From Arthrobacter sp. JZ12 (GTDB lineage Bacteria > Actinomycetota > Actinomycetes > Actinomycetales > Micrococcaceae), in contig NZ_CP045246.1 of the NCBI RefSeq assembly GCF_035189165.1, positions 3,243,058 through 3,307,057 on the forward strand: a stretch of DNA of 64,000 nt, given 5' to 3'. Positions within the stretch are counted from its first letter, which is position 1. The number at the start of each line of letters is the position of its first letter. The position numbers were made by a program, and so were the translations under genes. Below the pieces are notes generated by a model. The model saw nothing but the letters and a program-made list of their open reading frames with translations, did not search any database and was not told where the DNA came from. Positions 49,115-57,738 of the stretch are shown here, piece by piece.

Positions 49115-50842
49115 ATGTCTGATACAAACACCGCCTCAATACCGGTCCAGGACGCGGGCGTGGTGCCCAGTCGTCGCCCCACCCCCGCCGGGGATGTCCC
49201 GCCCACGGATTCCACGGCACGCTCCAGCGCAATTATGGCTGCAGGCACCCTGGTGTCGCGCGTGCTCGGCCTCGTTCGCGTGGCGCTTCTGGCGACGGCA
49301 ATCGGTACGGCAGGCGCGGTATCCGACCTCTTTCCGGCGGCCAACAACCTGCCGACCTACATCTTCCTCATGATCGCAGGCGGTGTGTTCAATGCCGTAC
49401 TGGTGCCGCAGATCATCCGGGCGAGCCAACAGCCGGACCGGGGCGCCGACTTCGTCAGCAGGCTGATGACACTCTCGGTGATCGTGCTCTTCGTGATGAC
49501 GGTCCTCATCACCCTGGCGGCGCCGTTCATTGCGGACCTGCTTACCAATGTGTCCGGGGATGCACTGGCCCTTACCACGGTGTTTGCCTACTGGTGTCTG
49601 CCCCAAATCTTCTTCTACGGGCTCTACTCGATCATCGGGCAGGTGCTCAATGCCAACGGCTCATTCGGGCCGTACATGTGGGCGCCGGTGGTCAACAACA
49701 TCGTTTCGATCTGCTTCCTCATCGCCTTCATCGTGCTCATGGGCGCTGAACGGACAACCGGCCACACCCCCGACACCTGGACCCCCACCCACACCCTGCT
49801 GCTCGCGGGCGGGACCACATTGGGCATCGTTGTGCAGGCCCTCGTACTCCTCGTTCCTCTGCGGCGCCTGCGACTCGGCCTGCGGCCACGGTTCGGTTGG
49901 CGTGGCGTAGGTCTGGGCAAGACCGGCCGGTTGGCGTCGGTCACCATCGTGACCATGCTGATCGGCAACGGCCTCTATATGGTCAACCAATGGGTAGCCA
50001 CCATCGCGACCGAGGCTCGAACCGAATTGCCCCCGGATAGCTACATCGCCGGCCTGACCAATCTCGACATCGGTTCGCTGGTCTATGTGCTGCCGCACTC
50101 GGTCATCGCGCTCTCGCTTGCCACCGTGATGTTCAACAGCCTCGCGCGGGCACACACCGAGGACGACGTCGCCACCACCAAGGAGACACTGTCCCGGGGC
50201 CTGCGCACCATCGGCGTCGCCACCGTCTTCGGCTCAGCAGCGCTGCTCACCCTGGCAGGTCCGTTGGGCATGGTCTTCTCCGGCGGCATCCGAGAAGGCG
50301 GCGCGCTGAACGCGCTGATCATCAGCCTGCTCGCTGTCGGAGCGCCGTTCCTCAGCGCAAACTTCTTCATGAACCGTGTGTTCTACGCGGCCGAGGATGC
50401 CATCACCCCGCTGAAAATCCAGCTGATCCTCTCGGTCACGGGAGTGGCCCTGGCCCTGGGCGCCAGCCTGTTCGATCCCGGCCTGATCGTGCCCATGCTC
50501 GCGCTCAGCTACACCTTGGGAAACATCGTGGCCGTTATCGTCAGTCACGTCTTCCTGGTGCGGAAGATCGGGAGCTACGGTGCAGGGCACATCTACGACG
50601 TTCACGTCCGCCTGGTTGTCGCGGGACTGGTATCCGCCGCGGTCGGCGCCGCACTTCTGTGGGTATTCGGGGGCTACCGCCCCGAGGGCTTCGCCTGGCA
50701 GTCAGTGGCGAGCGCCGCCGTCGTTCTTGTGATTACCGGACCGGTGATGGCGGGCGTCTACTTCGGCATGCTCAAAGTCCTGCGTGTTACGGAACTGAGC
50801 GAGTTCCTGGCGCCGCTGCTCACACGCTTCAGGCGGCGTTAG
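49115..50842 (+). CDS. murJ: Lipid II flippase MurJ
   Basis: MOP-superfamily membrane protein of 575 residues with about fourteen helices; flips lipid II for peptidoglycan synthesis. Matches: IMAAGTLVSRVLGLVRVALLA, DLFPAANNLPTYIFLMIAGG, NAVLVPQI, and KETLSRGLRTIGV. The N-terminal 35 residues are a polar cytoplasmic tail. Mycobacterial MviN carries a fused pseudokinase and extracellular domain; here the protein ends after the last helix and those parts are in the next gene. Confidence 0.94.
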   Translation: MSDTNTASIPVQDAGVVPSRRPTPAGDVPPTDSTARSSAIMAAGTLVSRVLGLVRVALLATAIGTAGAVSDLFPAANNLPTYIFLMIAGGVFNAVLVPQIIRASQQPDRGADFVSRLMTLSVIVLFVMTVLITLAAPFIADLLTNVSGDALALTTVFAYWCLPQIFFYGLYSIIGQVLNANGSFGPYMWAPVVNNIVSICFLIAFIVLMGAERTTGHTPDTWTPTHTLLLAGGTTLGIVVQALVLLVPLRRLRLGLRPRFGWRGVGLGKTGRLASVTIVTMLIGNGLYMVNQWVATIATEARTELPPDSYIAGLTNLDIGSLVYVLPHSVIALSLATVMFNSLARAHTEDDVATTKETLSRGLRTIGVATVFGSAALLTLAGPLGMVFSGGIREGGALNALIISLLAVGAPFLSANFFMNRVFYAAEDAITPLKIQLILSVTGVALALGASLFDPGLIVPMLALSYTLGNIVAVIVSHVFLVRKIGSYGAGHIYDVHVRLVVAGLVSAAVGAALLWVFGGYRPEGFAWQSVASAAVVLVITGPVMAGVYFGMLKVLRVTELSEFLAPLLTRFRRR

Positions 50843-50952
50843 CGTCGTCGAGTGCCGTCCCGGGTAATGCAGGGCACTGCAGTGCGGCTGCACTGGAGGC
50901 CCGGCTGTGACCGGTAGCATTGGTACAAACTATCCACAGTCGGGAGGAACTC

Positions 50953-52479
50953 GTGCCAGAAGCAGTAGACGTCGGTTCGGTACTGGGTGGCCGATACAAG
51001 GTCACCGCTTATGTACTGGCCTCTGCTGAGAGGGACCTGGTGCTGGACGGCGTCGATCAGGTGCTGAACCGTCCGGTGAGCATCCTGGTGGCGTCGGCGT
51101 CGAATGCCGGACAGGTTGCCACGAGTGCCCGGGAGGTTGCCACCGGAGAGCGTCCGGGCAACATCCAGGTCCTGGACCTCGGAATCACGGACTCCGGTAC
51201 CTACCTCGTGACAAACCGAGCACCGGCCGCGGATCTGCTGGATCTGGTGATCCAGCAGGATGCGCCCTACATCGAGCCCTTCTTCACCGACACGCTCGGC
51301 TCCGAGATCTTCGGTGTGGCCCGCTCCACCGAACCGGAAACGTACGAAGACGACGACTACTACGACCACGAGGACGAGCACGAGCGCCGTCCCTCGCGGC
51401 TTCCAAAGGCCCGCATGCCGCGCTTTGGACGCGGAGGTGCCACCGCAGCGGGAGCCGCTGGAGCAGCGGGGCTCGCAGGCGGTGCCGCCGCGTCCGGCAA
51501 CCATACCCAGCCGGGAACCGAACCGCAGCAGATCAGCGGAGCCCGACCCGCAGGAGGAGGCGGCGCGAGCGTACCTCCGCCGCCAAGCGCTCCGCCGCGT
51601 TCCACTCCCGCCGCGCCTCGCACTGAGCAGCCCCGTGCGGCTGCCTGGACCGACGAGGACCACGACGGTCACCAGGACAGCGGACCCCACCGTGCTGCTT
51701 CCCGCTTCCCTGCCGCTGCAGCGGCGGGCGGGGCATCCGCTGCCGGCACCCAGTACGGCGATGACTCCTATGAGGATTACGACGACGACGATCGCCGCAA
51801 CAACCCACGCTTCACCCGATTGCTCGTAGGTGTGGTCCTGGCTCTCGTGATTGTCGGCGCCGTCGTTCTCGCCGTCACGCAATTGCGCCCCCTCTTCGGC
51901 CCGCCTACCGCCAGCGAAACCACAACCTCCCAGGCAGCCGGAGAAGGCACTGCAGAAGCGAGCGAAGAGCCAGCAGCCGAGGGAAGCTCCTCCGCTGCGG
52001 CACCGGAAGAGCTCGTTGACCCGGTTCCGGCCAATGTAATCCGCCTCGTTCCGGACAACCCGGAACTGAACGCACAGACCGACGCCGACCTCGGAACGAT
52101 CATCGACGGTAATCCCGCGAGTTTCTGGGGCAGCCTCGTCTACGCGAACGAGACGTTCGGTGGGCTGGCACAAAACCTTGCACTGGTGGTGGAGCTCGAG
52201 GAGCCTTCCAACATCTCCGAGATTCAGATCGAGCAGCTGAACAGTTCCGGTGGCAGCTTCACGGTACTGCTCAACGATGAGCCGACTCTCGACGGCGCCA
52301 CCCAAGTAGCGCAGTCAGGCTTCACCGGCCCGTCAGTCACATTCAATGTGCCTCAGGTCGATGGCGCACCTCCGACGGCGCAGTATGTGATCGTGAACTT
52401 CACCCAGCTGCCCCGACTCTCAAACGTCCAGGCACAGTACCCCTGGGGCATGCGTATTGCAGAGATCAGCGTCTCCTAG
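50953..52479 (+). CDS. MurJ-linked truncated pseudokinase with extracellular discoidin-like domain
   Basis: Protein of 508 residues. Residues about 5-110 resemble only the N-lobe of a Ser/Thr kinase (VGSVLGGRYKVTAYVL, then RPVSILVAS lacking the ATP-binding Lys). No HRD or DFG motifs follow, so it cannot be an active kinase. A long Ala/Gly/Pro and Asp/Glu-rich linker leads to one membrane helix (LLVGVVLALVIVGAVVLAVT). The extracellular C-terminus (about 360-508) looks like a discoidin/F5-8C-type domain: TIIDGNPASFWGS, LVVELEEPSNISEIQIEQL. It matches the split-off C-terminal half of mycobacterial MviN (Rv3910). GTG at 50953 follows GGGAGGA. Confidence 0.8.
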   Translation: MPEAVDVGSVLGGRYKVTAYVLASAERDLVLDGVDQVLNRPVSILVASASNAGQVATSAREVATGERPGNIQVLDLGITDSGTYLVTNRAPAADLLDLVIQQDAPYIEPFFTDTLGSEIFGVARSTEPETYEDDDYYDHEDEHERRPSRLPKARMPRFGRGGATAAGAAGAAGLAGGAAASGNHTQPGTEPQQISGARPAGGGGASVPPPPSAPPRSTPAAPRTEQPRAAAWTDEDHDGHQDSGPHRAASRFPAAAAAGGASAAGTQYGDDSYEDYDDDDRRNNPRFTRLLVGVVLALVIVGAVVLAVTQLRPLFGPPTASETTTSQAAGEGTAEASEEPAAEGSSSAAAPEELVDPVPANVIRLVPDNPELNAQTDADLGTIIDGNPASFWGSLVYANETFGGLAQNLALVVELEEPSNISEIQIEQLNSSGGSFTVLLNDEPTLDGATQVAQSGFTGPSVTFNVPQVDGAPPTAQYVIVNFTQLPRLSNVQAQYPWGMRIAEISVS

Positions 52480-52602
52480 CTTCCCAGCCTGCCCTGTGCC
52501 AGTGTGCGGAATAAGCAGGTTGGCGCTGTCGTTGACGCAGAAGACCGCGACCGGACCGAACGGGTTCGATCGCTCTCACCGATAGAAAGGTTCGTCCACC
52601 CC

Positions 52603-53637
52603 GTGAGCACTGAGACAGAAACCGGTCAGTCCGCGTCCAGCGAGATTCGCGATGTCATCATCGTCGGATCAGGACCGGCCGGCTACACCGCAGCGGTATA
52701 CACCGCCCGGGCGAACCTCAAGCCGCTGCTGATCGCCAGTTCCGTGACTGCTGGTGGAGAGCTGATGAACACCACCGACGTCGAGAACTACCCGGGCTTC
52801 CCCGAGGGCGTCATGGGGCCGGACCTCATGGAGAACTTCGAGAAGCAAGCCGCCCGGTTCGGCACCGAGATCCTTTTCGAGGACGTCACCTCCGTAGACC
52901 TCGAAGGCGACGTAAAGACCGTCACGATCGGCACCGGCGAAACCTTCCGTGCACGGGCCGTCATCATCTCCACTGGTTCCGCATACCGCGAGCTCGGGCT
53001 GGAGGACGAGAAGCGGCTCTCCGGGCACGGCGTCAGCTGGTGTGCAACCTGTGATGGGTTCTTCTTCAAGGATCAGGACATTGCAGTCATCGGAGGCGGA
53101 GACTCTGCGATGGAGGAGGCGTTGTTCCTCACCAAGTTCGCGCGCTCTGTCACTGTGGTGCATCGCAGGGACACGCTCCGGGCTTCCCGCATCATGCAGG
53201 ACCGGGCGTTGGCTCACGAGAAGATTCGGTTCGAGTGGAACGCTCAGGTTGTCGGCATTCACGGTTCCGACAAGGTTACCGGTCTTACTCTTCAGAGCAC
53301 CGTGGACGGGTCAACTCGGGACCTGGCCGTCACCGGCATCTTCGTTGCGATCGGAAATGATCCCCGCGTTGAACTCGTCAAGGATCAGCTCGAGCTCACT
53401 GAAGAGGGAACGATTGCTGTCCTGGGGCGGACGTCCAAGACTTCACTGCCCGGCGTCTTTGCTGCCGGCGATGTGATTGACCCGACCTACCGACAGGCCA
53501 TTACCGCTTCGGGGTCCGGGTGCGTTGCCGCGATTGACGTTGAGCACTACCTCGCTGACCTTGGGGACGCTGTAGACACTGCGGCCGAAGTACCTACTCC
53601 GAAATCAGAGAAAGTCTCCGAGACAGCTGCTGTCTAG
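52603..53637 (+). CDS. trxB: Thioredoxin-disulfide reductase
   Basis: FAD/NADPH enzyme of 344 residues. FAD motif VIIVGSGPAGYTAAVY, active-site disulfide WCATCDGFFF, NADPH motif IGGGDSAMEEALFL, and terminal FAD binding VFAAGDVIDPTYRQAITASGSGC. The GTG at 52603 (VSTETETG) was chosen, with GAAAGG upstream. Reduces TrxA encoded 20 bp downstream. The sigM gene usually nearby in actinobacterial origin regions is absent. Confidence 0.96.
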   Translation: MSTETETGQSASSEIRDVIIVGSGPAGYTAAVYTARANLKPLLIASSVTAGGELMNTTDVENYPGFPEGVMGPDLMENFEKQAARFGTEILFEDVTSVDLEGDVKTVTIGTGETFRARAVIISTGSAYRELGLEDEKRLSGHGVSWCATCDGFFFKDQDIAVIGGGDSAMEEALFLTKFARSVTVVHRRDTLRASRIMQDRALAHEKIRFEWNAQVVGIHGSDKVTGLTLQSTVDGSTRDLAVTGIFVAIGNDPRVELVKDQLELTEEGTIAVLGRTSKTSLPGVFAAGDVIDPTYRQAITASGSGCVAAIDVEHYLADLGDAVDTAAEVPTPKSEKVSETAAV

Positions 53638-53657
53638 GAACAAGAAGGAGCAAAACT

Positions 53658-53981
53658 ATGAGCAATGCCAAGGAAGTTACCGATTCGAGCTTCGAATCTG
53701 ACGTACTCAACGCTTCGAAACCCGTGATGGTTGATTTCTGGGCTGAGTGGTGTGGTCCGTGCCGCAAGCTGTCCCCGATTCTGGACGATATCGCTGCGGA
53801 GCACTCCGAGAAGATTGACGTCGTGAAGCTCAATGTGGACGACAACCCGGCCACTGCTGCGAAGTACGGGATCACTTCAATTCCGGCTGTATACGTCTTC
53901 AAGGATGGCGCAGTAGCAGCAACATCGATCGGCGCCAAGCCGAAGGTTGTACTTGAGCAGGAGTTCGCCGAATTCCTCTGA
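53658..53981 (+). CDS. trxA: Thioredoxin
   Basis: Disulfide reductant of 107 residues with the redox motif WAEWCGPCRKLSP and the cis-Pro loop GITSIPAVYVF. AAGGAG precedes the ATG. Co-transcribed with trxB and followed by a strong terminator. Confidence 0.97.
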   Translation: MSNAKEVTDSSFESDVLNASKPVMVDFWAEWCGPCRKLSPILDDIAAEHSEKIDVVKLNVDDNPATAAKYGITSIPAVYVFKDGAVAATSIGAKPKVVLEQEFAEFL

Positions 53982-53995
53982 ACTGTCTAAGCGAC

Positions 53996-54030
53996 AGGCC
54001 GGTCTCCTTTGAGGGACCGGCCTTTTGTTT
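53996..54030 (+). terminator. Rho-independent terminator of trxBA
   Basis: Stem AGGCCGGTC / GACCGGCCT with loop TCCTTTGAGG and a TTTTGTTT tail, 15 bp after the trxA stop. Confidence 0.93.
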
Positions 54031-54122
54031 AATCGCGATGGCTTTCGCTTAACCCGCAACGATCGGACCGGCTACTAGCGAATACACCAGGGTGGTGCAA
54101 GTCAGAATATGTACCTCACGAC

Positions 54123-54136
54123 GTTTCACGTGAAAC
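54123..54136. promoter_or_regulatory. parS site (perfect)
   Basis: Exact GTTTCACGTGAAAC palindrome, the core of the bacterial parS consensus. First site after trxA. Confidence 0.93.
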
Positions 54137-54554
54137 TGCCGGATCAAGGGGACGGCCGAGGAGAGTGCTAGCACGCACACCAGGAGCGGCCCGCTGATAA
54201 GGAAAAGTGTCGGGCCCCGATCCTGCCGAACGTCAAGATAGACAAAGTAAATTCCCGCACAAGCACGCGCTTCGGTGACTCTCCCGGCAAGAGGACCGCG
54301 ATATCTGGTGGGGCGAGGAGGCCATAACAACACAGCCTCTTTCACCCAGGTGGAACCGACGGGGTATGAGGAACTGACTTTCGTGGTCAAAGCTAAGGCT
54401 GTTGGCCGTGCGATAGAACGCATACTCACAGCCGTGCCCACTAGTCCCTGATTACAGGCGACACCGTGCCAAGCCCGTTTGACTGCCAAAGCGCAAATAT
54501 ATCGACGCTGCCTCGCAATGGTGCAGCGGCAATGCACTTAACCACGCCGCCTAC

Positions 54555-54568
54555 GTTTCACGTGAAAC
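54555..54568. promoter_or_regulatory. parS site (perfect)
   Basis: Exact GTTTCACGTGAAAC. Confidence 0.93.
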
Positions 54569-54888
54569 TCCTCCCGGTACAACAGCTACCGCGTAGCGCT
54601 GGCAGTAGTACCCAGACCGGAACAGCGAGAAGGGAAAACTCTCTCGGGGGCGCCCGATGTCGCCCCTTTGACACCGCCGAAGGAACATAGTGCGATCCAG
54701 GCTAACTAATACGGCCGCCCGGTTGCACTGTTATCTGCGCCGCAGTAGGAAGCCAGGAGTGCGCACGGAACTGTGACCGCCGGACCGCTCTGAGGTGCCT
54801 GCGGAAGGCCAGCATGAGAGGTGTCGCGAAAGCAACCGCCACGGCGCGTAGCGTAGGGTCAAGTGTGAAGCTACTGCGAGGCCGTGCG

Positions 54889-54902
54889 GTTTCACGTGAA
54901 AC
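54889..54902. promoter_or_regulatory. parS site (perfect)
   Basis: Exact GTTTCACGTGAAAC. Confidence 0.93.
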
Positions 54903-55450
54903 GCTAACCGGGACGTCAAGACACCTCTACCTCCGACACGAACCCGCGCGGGCGGAATCCTCCATTCGGTGCGCCTAGTACGTCACATCTGATCGCATCC
55001 CGCGAGCTGCTGACTCAACTCAAGGCTGTCGCCGGCATGCGGCCCGTATTCGATGTCCCGAGAACATGTCACCCGCTAGCATAGAGGCGGCCGCGACCAC
55101 ATTCGAGTTGGCCTCGAACCTGGTTCCAGGTGAGAGTGGGCGTACCGATCAGTGATCAGCACGTCCGGTACTAGTCCCTGCTTAAGAGGTCGCGAGACTC
55201 CGACTGCCATCTTTAGGTTCGATTGGGGCTGATCATCGTGCGACAGGGCGATATGTACGCAGCGGTAGTGCCGCGCCAGCGACGTCGTGAGTAGGCTACC
55301 AACATCTCGTGATTAGGTCCTGTAGAAGCCGCAAGCCCTACGACCCTAGCCGAGGAAGAGGCACAACCACTGAAACAACAATGGGGCTCAAGCCCCCACG
55401 CCCTCGTGGAGCCCAGCGGGTTCCACGACCACTAGCTAAAGCGAGTTGCC

Positions 55451-55464
55451 GTTCCACGTGAAAC
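55451..55464. promoter_or_regulatory. parS-like site, one mismatch
   Basis: GTTCCACGTGAAAC; the fourth base is C instead of T. May bind ParB more weakly. Confidence 0.75.
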
Positions 55465-55975
55465 ATGCGCTAGGCGACGGTTGGCAGTAGATGCTCTGGC
55501 GCCGCACCGGGACGCGAAGGCCACTTCTCGACTGCCCCGCAGGTGTCACCAACATGGCCGAGAGCGAGCCTTCCAAGCGAATGAGTGGTTGCGGACGTAC
55601 CGTCGAGGTAGCGCACGGGCGATTTTGGGCGTGGGCAGGTGTGGGCCAGGCGGCAGAGCGTTATGTCGCTTCCACCTCGCGCTCTCCACGGCCACGCCCC
55701 CTAGCCCTGCCCGCTGGCCCACTCACCGTACTCGAACTCGGTCTTATCGCCTCGCCATCGCGGGCAGACCGCCACGATCGCCCTTCTGGACGCGAATCTG
55801 ATCCACCAACTAGCCGTACCGGTTCTGCCACGTCCTCATCATCAGTAGTGCACTGGCCTGGGCTGTTTAACGGGATGCCCGGCCACCTCAGGTACAGCCA
55901 CGCATCACCCGTATACGTAATGTTCAGGCAGCCTGTGGCTCCAATAGGCGCGGTGCCAGCCGTAGAACTCCTGCC

Positions 55976-55989
55976 TTTTCACGTGAAAC
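55976..55989. promoter_or_regulatory. parS-like site, one mismatch
   Basis: TTTTCACGTGAAAC; first base T instead of G, central 12 bp palindrome intact. Confidence 0.82.
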
Positions 55990-56504
55990 GGCGGGTTAAG
56001 TCCCACTCCGGTGCGGGTTCTATACGGTGCCCTGATCAGTTGTCGCGCCATTGGGATCCGCAGTTCAGCCCAAAGCTGACATTGAACCGCCTGGACGCTC
56101 AGCAGGGGAACGTAGCAGCCTAGCTTCTCGATCGGCATCCGACCTGCAGCGCGACGGACTGGAACACGCCCGATCTGCCCGATTCCGGTTACCTCCCTAG
56201 TCAATCGAGGCAGGCCCACTCTTTCACCCCCTGAGTCCGCCTTTGAAGGGCCGTTGGGGATAGTGCCGGCCGCACTGTGCTTTGGGTTTCACCTCGTCCT
56301 GTCGCTAGCAGCAATTCCTCTATCCGGTAGTGAGAATCGAAATGCCTGGGCGTTTGGCGCTAAGCTGTCCATACCGAGGGAGGCAGAAGACGCGCCGGAG
56401 AACCTAGGTTTGCCGAGGACCAAACACTGCCTTGAAGTCAGAGCCCCAGTCCGTCCACCCAGAAGCACAAGTGTGTCAAGGGAGTACGAGCACCACACAA
56501 GTGG

Positions 56505-56803
56505 TCACCCTGTTTCACGTGAAACGATGGCCCTTGCGACACCAGCCGGGGACGCCGCGGGTTGGGTACACCCGGAAGTGCAGTTGCGGTTGATGACGCT
56601 ACCGAAGGCAGAGTCGACGTCGAGAGTAGTCTTCAGATCGAGCCCAGACGGACGTATAAGAACTGCTTGGAGGTTCAACGCTGTCCTGATCCGTGTGTGC
56701 GGCATTCTGCGCGGTTGGCGGCACGAGCGGTCGCTCATCGCCACAATCCCATGGGTTAGACCAACCAACCAACTTCTTGTGCACAGACCTTTGTAATGAT
56801 CCT
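56505..56803 (-). pseudogene. Decayed parB 3'-end copy, U4
   Basis: Follows the parS at 56512. Best-kept part is TCGCTCATCGCCACAATC at 56731-56748, matching TCGCTCATCGCTACAATC in parB at 57941-57958. GCGGGTTGGGTACACCC and AGAGTAGTCTTCA also resemble parB sequence. No open frame. Confidence 0.62.
56512..56525. promoter_or_regulatory. parS site (perfect), unit U4
   Basis: Exact GTTTCACGTGAAAC, outermost of the regularly spaced sites. Confidence 0.93.
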
Positions 56804-56817
56804 GTTCGACGTGAAAC
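56804..56817. promoter_or_regulatory. Degenerate parS, unit U3
   Basis: GTTCGACGTGAAAC has two mismatches, but sits 292 bp from U4 and 303 bp from U2, in register with the array. Right half-site intact. Confidence 0.65.
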
Positions 56818-57101
56818 GGCACGCCTAATCAGCGAACTACAGCACAGCGACGGGTTTAACGCACATCCACCCATCATTGATTCATCTAGACAACGTAGAC
56901 GAGCTGAACGCTAACTCCTCGCTCCTTCGCGCCGGCAGCAACCTGGCCTTCCTTTGAGATGGTCGAATAGAGACATTGAGGAGCACCTCAGACACTCATA
57001 CCAAGCATCCGACGGCAGGCCTACCGTAATACCCGAGCACGCGGCCGGTCGCTCATTATGGACCTCCTCCTGCTAGGCTTGCACACGCGCGACTGTGCGA
57101 G
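56804..57101 (-). pseudogene. Decayed parB 3'-end copy, U3
   Basis: Shares CTACAGCAC...GACGGGTT, GATGGTCGAATAGAGA and GGTCGCTCATTATGG with the parB tail in the same order. Several indels; not translatable. Confidence 0.62.
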
Positions 57102-57397
57102 GGGCTGTTTCACGTGAAACAGCCCTCTTGGCAACACAACTCTGTACTACGACAGTACGAATGCCCACAAAATCGGGTTCGCAACGTCAACATTAGCTAC
57201 CTCAGTACTGAATTCCGACTCGTTGGCGTCGGCAGCAACCTTCACCATAATTTCGAAAAGTTCACATGATGAAGACGCTGCCAGACGGTCTAAGCCCTAG
57301 TGTCAGCATCCAGACATGTTGGCGGGGCGAGGCGGGCCTTCCCTCATCGCTCACCTGGACCAACTTGGGCGTGCACACCGATATGCCGCATGAGGAT
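57102..57397 (-). pseudogene. Decayed parB 3'-end copy, U2
   Basis: Shows GTACTACGAC, TCGGGTTCGCAACGTCAACA, ACCTTCACCATAATTT and GCGGGGCGAGGCGGG...CTCATCGCT in the order of the parB tail. Frame broken. Confidence 0.68.
57107..57120. promoter_or_regulatory. parS site (perfect), unit U2
   Basis: Exact GTTTCACGTGAAAC inside a longer palindrome GGGCT...AGCCC (57102-57125), echoing the parS/hairpin behind parB. Confidence 0.94.
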
Positions 57398-57686
57398 CCG
57401 CGCTGTTTCAAGTGAAACAGCCCTCTTCCGCAGCGCAACGAAGGACTGAGACCGCATCGAAGCCCTCATGTTCCGCCCGGATCGCCAGCACAGACGACTC
57501 CGACGCTGACAAGCCGCTTCTTCGCACCGACAGCATCCTTTCACCATGTTTTCAACAATGGTCGCAGGGACGCGTTCCAGATAGTCCAAGCCCTACGTGC
57601 CTAGCACCCGAACTTATTGACGGGGCGAGGCGAGCAGTCGCGCCATCGCTCACTCGCACCGACCAGAGAGTGCACTCCCCAGATTA
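57398..57686 (-). pseudogene. Decayed parB 3'-end copy, U1
   Basis: Nearest copy. CCAGATAGTCCAAGCCCTACG (57577 onward) matches CCAGGTAGTCC in parB at 57870, exactly 293 bp apart, the same as the parS spacing. A remaining minus-strand frame reads MDYLERVP...NMVKGCCR, comparable to Par[11 protein letters not shown]...NVKITLG. Confidence 0.75.
57405..57418. promoter_or_regulatory. parS-like site, one mismatch, unit U1
   Basis: GTTTCAAGTGAAAC; one central base changed. It sits 298 bp from U2 and 293 bp from the parB-proximal site. Confidence 0.75.
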
Positions 57687-57722
57687 GGAAGGGCGCTGTT
57701 TCACGTGAAACAGCGCCCTTCC
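57687..57722. terminator. 36-bp palindrome with embedded parS, probable parB terminator
   Basis: GGAAGGGCGCTG - TTTCACGTGAAA - CAGCGCCCTTCC is a perfect palindrome starting 17 bp behind the parB stop. It would fold into a strong RNA hairpin and is also a ParB binding site in DNA. No U-run follows on the minus strand (CTAATCTGG). Confidence 0.75.
57698..57711. promoter_or_regulatory. parS site (perfect), parB-proximal
   Basis: Exact GTTTCACGTGAAAC at the centre of a 36-bp perfect palindrome, 28 bp behind the parB stop. Confidence 0.95.
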
Positions 57723-57738
57723 GCTACAGCACTGAAGA

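Larger units (their letters stand above)
54031..57738. other. Long non-coding parS-rich region between trxA and parB
   Basis: About 3.7 kb without a convincing gene. Possible frames are short, rich in unusual codons and often include the translation of parS (FHVK or VSRET), so they are not called. It holds ten parS-like palindromes listed separately. The right half (56505-57722) consists of about 297-bp units, each a parS followed by a decayed parB 3' end. The left half (54031-56504) has five more sites at irregular spacing (334-562 bp); I see no clear parB similarity there. Confidence 0.85.

Noticed and set aside
52480..52602. Possible sigM between the pseudokinase gene and trxB
   Set aside because: Only 123 bp are available; the sigma factor usual at this place in some actinobacteria is simply absent here.
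54049..54537. 162-codon minus-strand frame between trxA and parB
   Set aside because: Contains translated parS (FHVKRR), rare codons and no recognisable domain; ribosome-binding site missing.
55491..56123. 210-codon plus-strand frame in the parS region
   Set aside because: Spans a parS-like site, has no start signal and no domain; compatible with chance in GC-rich DNA.
57344..57589. Minus-strand frame MDYLERVPAT...
   Set aside because: Looks like a ParB C-terminal fragment and is explained as decayed copy U1, not a gene.
54121..57720. CACGTG palindromes as restriction or CRISPR-type repeats
   Set aside because: The conserved 14-mer is parS, next to parAB; spacing and flanks do not fit CRISPR repeats and no cas genes exist.
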